This document shows, piece after piece, positions 56,268-64,000 of a stretch of 64,000 nt of DNA. The number at the start of each line of letters is the position of its first letter. The stretch's first letter is position 1. The stretch lies in contig JAUSOF010000085.1 in the NCBI GenBank assembly GCA_030656145.1, forward strand, positions 16,075 through 80,074, in the 5' to 3' direction. A program made the translations under genes and the position numbers. The notes under the pieces were generated by a model, which was not told the origin of the DNA, did not search any database, and saw nothing but the letters and a program-made list of their open reading frames with translations. The stretch is from Pseudomonas sp. (lineage in GTDB: Bacteria > Pseudomonadota > Gammaproteobacteria > Pseudomonadales > Pseudomonadaceae).

Positions 56268-58754
56268 TTAGAAATCCCAGCGCAGCTTCACCGAAGCAGT
56301 CTGGTTGAGGAAGCTCTCACGGTGTTCGGCATCATAACGCAGCGAGATCTCCATGCCGTTATCGGTGTTGGTAGTCAGCCCCAGGCCCGCACGTTGCAGC
56401 CATGGGCTTGGGTCCAGCCCGCGGGTGGTGAAGCCGACGCCAGGCTCGCCGGCAAAGGCGGAGGTGATGCTGGTCTGGCTATTCAGTGCATCGTAACCCA
56501 CACCAAGGTTGGCGCTGACACTGGTACCCGGCATGAACTCATGGCTGAGCTTGCCGTCCAGGCCGAGAATCAGCTCGTCGGTGCTGCGCGAGTCGACCTT
56601 GAGATTGGCGCTTGAGCCTTTCTCGGTGTAGCCCTCGTCCTTGATCCAGGTGTAGTCGGTGCGCACGGATGGGGTGAAGTCGGTGCTCTCGTTTAACTTA
56701 TAGGTACGAGCCAAGCCAACCCCTGCGGTGGTCACCAGGCTGCTGTAGTCAGCCCTGGCGGTTTCGCCCAAGAATAGTATTTTGCGTTTGCCTGCGGTGT
56801 TGTTCTGGCCGATACCGGCCTGGAAGTTCAACTCCGTGTTGCTATCCAGGCTGTGGCTGCCGTAGCCCAGCAGCTGGAACACATCCACCTCAGCGCTGTT
56901 CGGTGCGACCTTGGAGTTGCCGTCGATGTCGGCCTTGGCGTAGGCGAAGGCCACGCCGAGGCGTGTGGCATCAGATACCGTACCGTCGATACCGAGCGCC
57001 AAGCCGCCGACGTTGGCTTCATAGCCTGCAGCGCCGTCGCGGTCATTCTGATCGGCCAGCGAGCCGAAAGGCTTGAGCCAGAGCTTGTGGTCGCCATAGA
57101 ACGTGTCGCCCGAGGACATGCCGCGGTTAGACTCGATACGCGACTGAATGACCCGGTTGATACCGGTCAGCGCTGCACTCGAAGCGATGGCGCTACTGCC
57201 GGCTAGCAATGGCAGGGTCTGGGACACAGCGTCAGACACTTCCTGCGAGGTGCCGAGGCTGCCCAGGGCATTGATCACTGCCTGCATGTTGGCATTGGAG
57301 GTACCGCTGTCGATGATGCTGTCTAGCGCCCCGGCTGCTCCCCGAGCAACTGGGTTGTTGTTCGCATTGACGGCCTCAACGGCGGTCAGCGCCTTGACGA
57401 TTTCAAAGTCGATATAACCCTCTTCGCCTTGGGTGGCCAGGCTCCTGAAGTTGAACAGCGCGCTGTTGTCCTCGACTTGGGCAAAGTTACCGGTAAGTTC
57501 AAATGCGCTGACGACACGCCCCAGGGTTTGTCCGACTGCCAGGCTGTTGACTGCCTTGACGTCGACAAAGGCGTTGCCGGCGATGGTCGCGATGCCATCG
57601 ACCCAGAGCGTGCTGTATTCATCTTCGCCGCTGCCGGCGGCCATGATGCGCAGGGTGCCGGTGTCGGTCTGGGTGAAGTCGCCCGCTACATAGCCGGCAT
57701 TCGCCAGCATAGGCAGATCGATCAGGCCGGCGTTGCTGATGCTCACCCCGTAGCCACCGAGGTGGAGCCTGCCGCGCAGTACGCCTCCTTGCATGTTGTT
57801 GACCGTGCTGCTGCCTTCGGAGCCGTAGGTGAGTATCGAATAGCCTTCGCCGCCGTCGGCAGAGGTGCCGGCTATGGTGCCGTAGTTGTTCACCTCGGCA
57901 TTACCCATTGTGCCGACGAATAGGCCAGTCGCCTGGCCTTCACCGCCGTCGGCGATGCTAGCGCTGATGGTGCCATGGTTGTTCAGCGTGCCATCGAAGT
58001 ACCACGTGTACACGCCTGCGGCTATTCCTGCCGGGGCATTTACCATGGCGCTGATCTCGCCGTGGTTGGTCAGGGTGCCGTAGAAGCTCTGTGTAAAAAC
58101 CCCCGCGGCCGCCCCGAACGCATCCGGTGCGGTAGCGGTAGCGGTGATGCTGCCCCCGGCAAGGTTTTCAATCAGGGCATCGGCCGCAATCGAATTCTCG
58201 ATATACACTGCGATCGCGTCCGCATAACTATCTGCCGAGGTGCTGCTGGCGCTGATGGTGCCGCTGTTACTGATCGTGCCCTGCATGGCCGGGAAGCCGC
58301 CCTCACGGATACCGTAGGCGTAGCTGGAGTAGGCATTGCTGGATGTGCCACTGATAACGCCAGTGTTGGTCAGAGTGCCCAGCAATTCGCCTTGAATGGC
58401 GACGCCGACAACGGGGTTTAGCCCCCCCCAATGATCCTCACCCGTACCGCTCGAGAGGATGCTGCCGTTGTTGGTCAGGCTGCCATATGTGTCTTCGCCG
58501 CCCTCAGTAAAGCCCAAGTTGCCCATGTACAGCACCGCTGCCTCGTCGGTGGTACTGATGATCACGCCCGAGTCGACCACGATGTCTTGGGAATCTTCCG
58601 CGACACACTGTTCTTGATTTACGCTGATCGTCGGTCCGCAGAGTGCATCAGCCTGAGCCTGAGTGATGAGCAGCCCGTTGGCGCAGAAAGCGGCAATGGC
58701 GCTGTGTAGGGCGGTGGTTTTCCATTGTGGGCGAGGTGACTGTTTATTCGACAT
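56268..58754 (-). CDS. Autotransporter outer-membrane beta-barrel protein (type Va secretion)
   Basis: Protein of 828 aa. The N-terminal signal region (about 1-36) has the extended type seen in autotransporters. A passenger of about 420 residues is built from short beta-helix repeats of the form GTLTNxGxISxxx (LTNNGSILSSG, LTNTGVISG, ISNSGTISA, LTNHGEISA, LNNHGTISA, VNNYGTIAG). The barrel domain is about 545-828 (GDHKLWLKPFGSLADQ to the end), and the final residue is Phe in SVKLRWDF, the Bam signal. The passenger is acidic, very poor in Cys and rich in Ser, Thr and Gly. No protease or lipase motif is seen, so adhesin-like or unknown. It is divergent from the P450 gene across 63 bp. Confidence 0.93.
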   Translation of the reverse strand: MSNKQSPRPQWKTTALHSAIAAFCANGLLITQAQADALCGPTISVNQEQCVAEDSQDIVVDSGVIISTTDEAAVLYMGNLGFTEGGEDTYGSLTNNGSILSSGTGEDHWGGLNPVVGVAIQGELLGTLTNTGVISGTSSNAYSSYAYGIREGGFPAMQGTISNSGTISASSTSADSYADAIAVYIENSIAADALIENLAGGSITATATAPDAFGAAAGVFTQSFYGTLTNHGEISAMVNAPAGIAAGVYTWYFDGTLNNHGTISASIADGGEGQATGLFVGTMGNAEVNNYGTIAGTSADGGEGYSILTYGSEGSSTVNNMQGGVLRGRLHLGGYGVSISNAGLIDLPMLANAGYVAGDFTQTDTGTLRIMAAGSGEDEYSTLWVDGIATIAGNAFVDVKAVNSLAVGQTLGRVVSAFELTGNFAQVEDNSALFNFRSLATQGEEGYIDFEIVKALTAVEAVNANNNPVARGAAGALDSIIDSGTSNANMQAVINALGSLGTSQEVSDAVSQTLPLLAGSSAIASSAALTGINRVIQSRIESNRGMSSGDTFYGDHKLWLKPFGSLADQNDRDGAAGYEANVGGLALGIDGTVSDATRLGVAFAYAKADIDGNSKVAPNSAEVDVFQLLGYGSHSLDSNTELNFQAGIGQNNTAGKRKILFLGETARADYSSLVTTAGVGLARTYKLNESTDFTPSVRTDYTWIKDEGYTEKGSSANLKVDSRSTDELILGLDGKLSHEFMPGTSVSANLGVGYDALNSQTSITSAFAGEPGVGFTTRGLDPSPWLQRAGLGLTTNTDNGMEISLRYDAEHRESFLNQTASVKLRWDF

Positions 58755-58817
58755 TATTAGAAGCGTCCTTCAGGATAAAGTGCCATAAATTTTATTAAAG
58801 TAATTAATGGTATCGAT
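58755..58817. promoter_or_regulatory. Shared AT-rich divergent promoter region, autotransporter / P450
   Basis: Only 63 bp separate the two start codons, and the stretch is much AT-richer (TAAATTTTATTAAAGTAATT, about 58788-58807) than its surroundings. Both promoters must overlap here or lie inside the genes. The P450 start has no clear Shine-Dalgarno, whereas the autotransporter has AAGGA about 12 nt upstream. Confidence 0.45.
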
Positions 58818-60023
58818 ATGCCACCTATCTCACCACTATTAGATTCAAGGTTGGCTGCAAATACCCACACCGATGAACTCTATGAGCAGTACGGCGAGCT
58901 GCAGCGAAACTTTCCGGTGCTGCGCAATGAGGAGGGTGTGGTCTATCTCAGCCGCTACGCGGACTGCGTTCGCCTGCTGAGCGACCCGGTCTTCAGTCGC
59001 ACGGCGCCCGACAGCAGCATGCCGTTCGCGGATGCGGCGCAGCGCCCCGGCATTCTTGAAAGTATGATTAGCCAGTGGATGGTGTTTATGGACCCGCCCC
59101 GGCATGAGCGGGTGCGCCAAGCCTTCGCGGTAGCCTTCAGCGCTCGCGCGGTCAAGTCTCTGGAACCCTTGGTCCGCGAGCAGGTGCGCCACTTGCTGGA
59201 GGACTGGCCCGCCGATGGGCAGCTCGAAGTAGTCAGTGATTTCGCCTTCCTGCTGCCGGTGCGGGTCATCGCTGTGATGCTGGGGGTGCCGCTGACGGAT
59301 GTGCCGCGTATTCACGCCTGGGCCGGCGGCCTGACGACCGCCCTGGATAGCGGCACACAAGACGCATTGCGAGACGGTGAAGGGGTTGCCCGTGAGCTAG
59401 CGGATTACTTCCGGGCGCTGATCGCTCGGCGTGAGCAATTGCCGGCCGACTGCCTGATCAACCAGGTGGCCCTGTCGGTGGGGGCGAATCTGAGCGAAGA
59501 AGAGTTCCTGTACGGCTGCATGTTCTTGCTCTGGGCGGGGCACGAGACCACTAAAAATCTATTGTCCAGTGGCCTCCTGTTACTGGCGCAACATCCGCAA
59601 CAGTTGCTGCGTCTAAAGGCGCAGCCTGATCTGCTGGACAATGCCCTGGATGAAATATTGCGCGTTGAAAGCCCCCTGCAAAAACTCAGTCGCTGGAGCA
59701 TGGTAGACAGCGAGTTTTCTGGTTTCAGGGTGCCGGCGGGTACCTTGATAACCGCCTTGATCGGCGCTGCCCATCGCGACCCGCTGGAGTTCGCCAATCC
59801 CGACAGTTTCGAGATCGCCCGCGAGCGTAATCGACATATCGCCTTTGGTTCCGGCATTCATCACTGCCTGGGCATATGGCTGGCCCGTCTGGAGGCGCGG
59901 ATTGCCTTCAGCGAACTACTTCCCCGTTTGCAGCAGCTAGAGGTGGTCGATTATCGTTGGCGCGAACTGCCGGCGTTTCGTAGTCTGGATTTTTTGCAGA
60001 TGAAGGTGCGCCTGGAATGCTGA
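58818..60023 (+). CDS. Cytochrome P450 monooxygenase
   Basis: Soluble bacterial-type P450 of 401 aa. Family motifs: oxygen-binding I-helix AGHETT at 240-245, ExxR at 279-282 (EILR), the PERF-like segment near FEIARERNRH, and the heme loop FGSGIHHCLG with Cys350 as thiolate ligand. It resembles CYP families used for tailoring natural products or oxidising small hydrophobic acids. Redox partners are not encoded nearby. Its stop overlaps the ligase start by 7 nt, so the two act together. Substrate unknown. Confidence 0.95.
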   Translation: MPPISPLLDSRLAANTHTDELYEQYGELQRNFPVLRNEEGVVYLSRYADCVRLLSDPVFSRTAPDSSMPFADAAQRPGILESMISQWMVFMDPPRHERVRQAFAVAFSARAVKSLEPLVREQVRHLLEDWPADGQLEVVSDFAFLLPVRVIAVMLGVPLTDVPRIHAWAGGLTTALDSGTQDALRDGEGVARELADYFRALIARREQLPADCLINQVALSVGANLSEEEFLYGCMFLLWAGHETTKNLLSSGLLLLAQHPQQLLRLKAQPDLLDNALDEILRVESPLQKLSRWSMVDSEFSGFRVPAGTLITALIGAAHRDPLEFANPDSFEIARERNRHIAFGSGIHHCLGIWLARLEARIAFSELLPRLQQLEVVDYRWRELPAFRSLDFLQMKVRLEC

Positions 60024-61402
60024 ATCAGCTACCTATTTCCCGTTTGAGTGGCATTACCTTTCCGGCGATTGCCGATGGCCACGGGGCCATGCAGTTGGCT
60101 CTGCAATATCAGCTCGACGCCTCGCAGTGGTGGTCACCGGAGCGCTTGCAAGCCCATCAGTTCGAGCAGTTGCGGGCCTTGCTTGTCCATGCAGCCGGCA
60201 CTGTGCCTTATTACCAGCAATTGTTTGGCCAGCAGGGCTTGCAGATACCTGAACGCATCGACGCTGAGTACTTTCGCCAGATCCCCATCTCAAGGCGTTT
60301 GGCGATTCAGCAGGCTGAACATGCCATTGAGAGTTTGGCGCTGCCTGCCGAGCATGGTGGCAAGGAGTACGGCAAGACGTCCGGCTCAACCGGGCGTTCC
60401 GTGCGCTTCGCCAGAACCGCCGTCACACGGACCTTTTGGCTGGCCTTTGCGCTACGCGACCATCTCTGGCACGGCCGCGACTTCGCCGGCAAGCTCGCTG
60501 CCATTCGCTGGTTTGCCCGGGGGCTTGCCGAGGCTCCGGTGGGTGCGCATGAGCCGAATTGGGGTGTCATCGTCGCGCCCCTGTTTGCCACCGGCCCTTC
60601 CTGCACGCTGAACGTGGCAGCAACCTTGGCCGAGCAGTTCGACTGGCTGAGCCGCGAACGACCTGACTATCTGGTGTCTTTCCCCTCCAATCTGGTCGCG
60701 CTGGCGGGCTATGCCCAAGAGCAAGGCCGTGCGCTGCCCCCGGTACGGGAAATTCGCACCATAGGGGAGTCCTTGGGGAGTGCCCAGCGACAGCTGATCG
60801 AAACGGCCTGGCAGGCTCGCGTGGTGGATATCTACACCTGTGAGGAGGCCGGATACCTGGCATTGCAGTGCCCGTCCAGCGGCGACTATCACGTCCAGGC
60901 CGAGAACGTGATCCTGGAAATCGTCGACGCGCATGGGGCACCTTGCCCTCCCGGCAAGATTGGCCAGGTCTTGATCACCAGCCTGCATAATTTCGCCACC
61001 CCGTTGATCCGCTACGAAGTCGGCGACATGGCGGAGTTTGGCGAGCCCTGTTCATGCGGGCGTGGCCTGCCGGTGATTCGCAGGATTCATGGGCGCAAGC
61101 GCAATCGTTTGCGCCTGCCTAGCGGGGAAAGCCTGTTCCCCTACTTGGGCGAACATGGTGATATCAGCCGTGTTACCGGGGTCAAGCTGTATCAGTTTCA
61201 ATGCATCCAGCACAGTCTGGAAGAAATTGAACTGAAACTGGTGCTGGAGCGACCGCTCGATGCTGCCGAGCAAGCTGCCGTCAGCGCCTTGATGCAGCGC
61301 AACTTAGGCCATCCATTCCGTGTTCGCTTCAATTTTTTGCAGGAAATTGCGCGCGGACCTTCAGGTAAGCACGAGGACTTCATCAGCCTGATTGCGGACT
61401 GA
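60017..61402 (+). CDS. Adenylate-forming enzyme, PaaK/CapK-like (phenylacetate-CoA ligase family)
   Basis: ANL-superfamily protein of 461 aa. The AMP/ATP loop is YGKTSGSTGRSVRF near residues 118-131; ESLGSAQRQLIETAW and IYTCEEAGYLALQCP are the adenylate-binding segments. A Cys pair in FGEPCSCGRGLPVI resembles the metal-binding part of PaaK. The conserved Gly-Arg hinge and Lys region follow (HGRKRNRLRLPSGE). It is predicted to activate a carboxylic acid for transfer to CoA, a carrier or an amine. Translationally coupled to the P450; the last 42 bp overlap the GNAT gene convergently. Confidence 0.9.
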   Translation: MLNQLPISRLSGITFPAIADGHGAMQLALQYQLDASQWWSPERLQAHQFEQLRALLVHAAGTVPYYQQLFGQQGLQIPERIDAEYFRQIPISRRLAIQQAEHAIESLALPAEHGGKEYGKTSGSTGRSVRFARTAVTRTFWLAFALRDHLWHGRDFAGKLAAIRWFARGLAEAPVGAHEPNWGVIVAPLFATGPSCTLNVAATLAEQFDWLSRERPDYLVSFPSNLVALAGYAQEQGRALPPVREIRTIGESLGSAQRQLIETAWQARVVDIYTCEEAGYLALQCPSSGDYHVQAENVILEIVDAHGAPCPPGKIGQVLITSLHNFATPLIRYEVGDMAEFGEPCSCGRGLPVIRRIHGRKRNRLRLPSGESLFPYLGEHGDISRVTGVKLYQFQCIQHSLEEIELKLVLERPLDAAEQAAVSALMQRNLGHPFRVRFNFLQEIARGPSGKHEDFISLIAD

Positions 61403-62044
61403 CCAAGGGCTGGCGTGTAGGTCGCGAACTACCAGCGCCGCATGGTTGCGACTGGCGTCGTCTGGAAAGTATTCGGCAATCACATGGCGCGCATCCGGGA
61501 CGCTGAAATCGATAGCTGCATACATGGCCAGTAGCGGGTCGAGCAGGTGCTGGCCGCGCCGGGTGGTGCAGTAGTCGTGCGCGGTGCACTCGCCAACACG
61601 CTGACAGTGTTTGTCGTAACCAGGCAATACCGCGCCTGCCAGCACGTAACGCAATCCCAGATTCTGTGCCAGAGCAACTTCGCGCAGCACCATGGGCGTG
61701 AAAATATCCTGGCCGCGGTAACGCCGGTCAATAACCCCGGAGACTATGTAGAGCGCGTTGCAGGCGGCAAGGTCGACAGGGTGAAGGTAGCCATTACCGG
61801 TTACTTCATCCCAGTTACTGAAACGACTCAGATTGTCCGGTTGATAGGCGATTGGCGTTGCAGTGATGGTAGCTACTACCTCCTCGGCAGACTCGCCAAT
61901 GCAGGCAAGGAAAAAGCCCTGGGGGAATTTGTCGAGGCGCGCGATAAACTTGTCGCCTCCGGCACGGCCTTGTTCATGCCAGCTCTCTTCCACCCTGAGG
62001 ATGGCAGGAAGATCAGTCGCAGTGGCGGTTCTGATACTAATCAA
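61361..62044 (-). CDS. GNAT-fold N-acyltransferase
   Basis: Protein of 227 aa with the GNAT pattern: MISIRTATATDLPAILRVEE at the start, central strand YIVSGVIDRRYRGQDIFTPMV (acyl-CoA pyrophosphate loop RxxRGQ-like) and LAQNLGLRYVLAGAVLPGYDKH. It has several Cys/His residues in the C-terminal third (QRVGECTAHDYCTTRRGQH). It overlaps the end of the ligase gene by 42 bp on the other strand and is divergent from the dioxygenase gene, so it likely belongs to the same pathway. Acceptor unknown. Confidence 0.82.
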   Translation of the reverse strand: MISIRTATATDLPAILRVEESWHEQGRAGGDKFIARLDKFPQGFFLACIGESAEEVVATITATPIAYQPDNLSRFSNWDEVTGNGYLHPVDLAACNALYIVSGVIDRRYRGQDIFTPMVLREVALAQNLGLRYVLAGAVLPGYDKHCQRVGECTAHDYCTTRRGQHLLDPLLAMYAAIDFSVPDARHVIAEYFPDDASRNHAALVVRDLHASPWSVRNQADEVLVLT

Positions 62045-62098
62045 AGGCGATCCTTGTCGGCGTTGACACGTTAAACGATTCGCATGCCTGCATTGGCA

Positions 62099-62120
62099 GG
62101 TAAGCTATCTAGCTGATACC
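62099..62120. promoter_or_regulatory. Imperfect palindrome in the GNAT/dioxygenase divergent gap
   Basis: GGTAAGCTA-TC-TAGCTGATACC: the arms pair except for a 2-nt insertion on the right. It sits in a 99-bp gap between divergent starts (62044 and 62144), 24 nt upstream of the dioxygenase start, and could be an operator. Confidence 0.35.
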
Positions 62121-62143
62121 TAGTCTACCTACAGGCCACTGCC

Positions 62144-62800
62144 TTGAACTACGTCATTATTGAAAATGCCCTGCCTGCCGCACTTTTGGCTGAAATTGCT
62201 GTGGCCATCCAATCTGGCCCCTTCGAGAGCGGCAAGCTGACAGCGCAGGGTATGGCCAAGGCAGCCAAGAGCAATTTGCAGCTATCGTCGGCGGTGCATG
62301 CGCAGTTGCTCGACAAGGCAGCCCTGGCAATCCAGGCGCACCCTGTTATGCAGGCATTCGCCATGCCGCGCTTCATCGGTCGGCCGATCATCAATCGGTA
62401 TGAGGTTGGTATGGAGTACGGCATGCACTCCGATGGTGCTTATATTCATGATGTGCGCACCGATGTCTCCTACACCTTATTTCTCGACGATCCGGCTACC
62501 TATCAGGGTGGTGAGTTGGTCATCGCCACAACAGCGCAAAAGTTCAGTTTCAAGCTACCGGCCGGTAGCATGGTGGTCTATCCCTCGGGTGAGTTACATC
62601 GGGTCATGCCCGTCACCAGCGGGGTGCGCAATGCAGTGGTCGGCTGGGTGCAGAGCCGCGTGCGCGACGCGCACAAGCGCGAGATTATCGCCAAACTCAG
62701 CCTTGTACCGAGAATCCTGAGCCAAGATGAAAAATATACCGAGCTGGCGACTCAGTCTGGGCAATGCATTCAAGAGTTGCTGCGTATGTGGGGCGATTGA
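62144..62800 (+). CDS. PKHD-type Fe(II)/2-oxoglutarate-dependent hydroxylase (PiuC/YbiX-like)
   Basis: Dioxygenase of 218 aa with iron ligands His95 and Asp97 in YGMHSDGAY and His152 in SGELHRVMP; Arg162 in VRNAVVGW is the 2-oxoglutarate ligand. RYEVGMEYGMHSD and QGGELVI are typical of the PKHD family. The start is TTG at 62144, just before NYVIIENALP, with a weak AGG upstream; no ATG is available. Elsewhere the family is linked to siderophore uptake loci or to hydroxylation in biosynthetic clusters. Here it lies between acyltransferase and ligase genes, so a tailoring role is suspected. Confidence 0.9.
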   Translation: MNYVIIENALPAALLAEIAVAIQSGPFESGKLTAQGMAKAAKSNLQLSSAVHAQLLDKAALAIQAHPVMQAFAMPRFIGRPIINRYEVGMEYGMHSDGAYIHDVRTDVSYTLFLDDPATYQGGELVIATTAQKFSFKLPAGSMVVYPSGELHRVMPVTSGVRNAVVGWVQSRVRDAHKREIIAKLSLVPRILSQDEKYTELATQSGQCIQELLRMWGD

Positions 62801-62862
62801 ACGACTCTAAAACCGACGTTGTTTTGTGTGATTGAGTTCGAATTTATTATTAGCTGGAGTCG

Positions 62863-63873
62863 ATGCCGAGCATGACATTGCCTGCTTTATCCGCCTCCGG
62901 TTTTCGCGGCCACTTGCGCCAACCGGAGCAAACCTTGGGGCTACAGTTGAAGCCAGGTGCTGGGGCTATCGACTGGACGGCCTTGGACAACTGGTTACGC
63001 GACAAGCTGATGTTGTCGCTGCAGCCTTACCCGCCGGGTGCGCCTTGCGCACCTGCGCATACTCCGGCGCACGCGGTTTGCAAACTGCTCTGGCGGATAT
63101 TGCAGGTGGCGGCAGCGCTGCAACGTGCGGCGCGTATTCCGGTCTTCGAGCCTGGGCGGATACTCGCCTGGCAGGCGGATCAAACTCGGCCGGGTGTTTG
63201 GTTATGCGAAGTCGGTGTCGCGCACGTTGACTATGTGCCCGCGCAGTCGATGCGCTTGGCCTACGATGCCGCTGCTGTTCTGGTGCTTGGGGTCGCTGGG
63301 GAGCCGGCGAGTTTCGCTGCGGTTGAGCCGCTCTATCAGCAACTGGAAACCAAGGTGCTGCAACCGCTACGCGCAGTGATGCCAGTGGGTAAGTCGGTCT
63401 TGCCGCTGCTGGCTTGCGCGCACGAGTGCGGCATCCCCTGGCGTCATTTGGGCCTAGGGATATTCCAGCTCGGCTGGGGCGCGCACCGCCTGTGCATTCA
63501 GCACAGTAAAGTGGCGACAGATTCGGCGCTGGGCGTCGCGGTTTCACAGGATAAGTGGGTCGCCGCCGAATGGCTGCGCCGTGCTGGCTTGCCCACGCCT
63601 AAGCACCAGTTGGTCGCCAGTGAAGCGTATGCGCTAGCGGCGCAGGTGTCGTTAGGCTGGCCGCTGGTGGTCAAACCAGCGGATCGTGATCGGGGTGAAG
63701 GGGTAACGGTCGACATTGTTGATGAAGCTGCGCTGCTTGCAGCCTTTCGTCAGGCGAGGTCCCTGTCCTCGCAGGTGTTGGTCGAGCGCCAGGTGAGTGG
63801 GGTATGCCATCGTTTATTGGTGGTGCGTGGTGAGGTTTTGTATACCGTCAAGCGCTGGCCTGTAGTGGCCTAA
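62863..63873 (+). pseudogene. Cyanophycin-synthetase-like ATP-grasp ligase, truncated by an IS element
   Basis: The frame codes for 336 aa, of which about 332 precede the IS end at 63861; the stop (TAA 63871) is supplied by the IS. An N-terminal domain (about 1-160) without recognised motifs is followed by the start of an ATP-grasp domain resembling the CphA ligase: LGWGAHRLCIQHSKVATDSA, AVSQDKWVAAEWLRRAGLP, WPLVVKPADRDRGEGV and VLVERQVSGVCHRLLVV. The metal-binding and catalytic C-terminal half of the ATP-grasp fold is missing, so the protein should be inactive unless the rest resumes beyond the element. GGAG lies 6 nt before the ATG. Probably formed an amide or peptide bond. Confidence 0.85.
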
Positions 63874-64000
63874 TGAAACCGGACACCCATTTAGGCGAAA
63901 ATGCTCGCCAGATCGAGGTGTCAGATGACCAAGCAACGTCGTTCCTTTTCTACTGAATTCAAACGCGAGGCTGCCGACCTCGTGCTCAAGCAAGAGTACG
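63861..64000 (+). mobile_element. Left end of an IS3-family insertion sequence (partial)
   Basis: The element appears to begin TGTAGTGGCC at 63861, exactly where the ATP-grasp similarity stops, and it contains a transposase OrfA start 64 nt in. The right end, second frame and target duplication lie beyond the window. The boundary is inferred from the loss of ligase similarity and from the TG terminus. Confidence 0.8.
63925..64000 (+). CDS. IS3-family transposase OrfA (partial)
   Basis: Starts ATG 63925: MTKQRRSFSTEFKREAADLV, the helix-turn-helix N-terminus typical of IS3-family OrfA. Only 25 codons are inside the window. OrfA and OrfB are normally joined by a programmed -1 frameshift to make the active transposase. 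Confidence 0.9.
   Translation, partial: MTKQRRSFSTEFKREAADLVLKQEY

Overview
The window is a chromosomal stretch of a Pseudomonas species. The GC-rich codon use, the tandem cbb3 oxidase operons followed by ccoGHI, and a long run of genes in the order I know from P. aeruginosa (fabI, npp/yej transporter, mltD, gloB, a methyltransferase, rnhA, dnaQ, ldcA, an enoyl-CoA hydratase family gene, fimL, nudC, a TSUP permease, SDR, phosphotransferase, SCP2, sohB, YhdH-like oxidoreductase, DUF934, cysI) all point there. The species cannot be named from the sequence alone, but several accessory insertions suggest it is not P. aeruginosa itself. The P. aeruginosa comparisons are from memory, not from an alignment.

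Layout. 1-10.8 kb: respiratory block on the minus strand. Two complete ccoNOQP operons stand in tandem (10650-7488 and 7138-3914), followed by ccoG, ccoH and the N-terminal 590 codons of the copper-pumping ATPase ccoI, which runs off the left edge. A near-perfect ANR/FNR box lies 132 bp upstream of the distal ccoN; a weaker one lies upstream of the proximal ccoN. 10.8-18.4 kb: mixed housekeeping genes (alpha/beta hydrolase, queD, DUF3429, an MCP chemoreceptor with a partner of unknown function, uppP, epoxide-hydrolase-like protein, CSD-DUF1294 protein, MmcQ/YjbR). 18.5-26.8 kb: fabI and a five-gene oligopeptide/microcin-C-type ABC importer with two binding proteins. 26.9-33.9 kb: HDOD protein, mltD, gloB, methyltransferase, rnhA-dnaQ and an unexpected pfkB. 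34.2-50.2 kb: ldcA, dienoyl-CoA isomerase-like gene, fimL-nudC, TSUP permease, an acyl-metabolism group (SDR, phosphotransferase, SCP2), sohB, oxidoreductase, DUF934-cysI and an unlisted 37-codon membrane peptide gene. 50.3-56 kb: orphan periplasmic binding protein, DUF2970, MATE pump, RlmN-like radical SAM enzyme, DUF1883 and a lipoprotein-like hydrolase.

56.2-64 kb is the accessory region. A large autotransporter is divergent from a compact set of biosynthetic-type genes: cytochrome P450, a PaaK/CapK-like adenylate-forming enzyme overlapping it by 7 nt, a GNAT acyltransferase on the opposite strand, a PKHD-type Fe(II)/2-oxoglutarate dioxygenase, and an ATP-grasp ligase resembling the cyanophycin synthetase ligase domain. 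The last gene is cut by an IS3-family element whose left end lies at about 63861. A decayed second copy of the P450/ligase junction sits 5.2 kb away, at 54765-54873. This set looks like an undescribed small-molecule pathway with a history of duplication and decay, and it is the most interesting part of the window.
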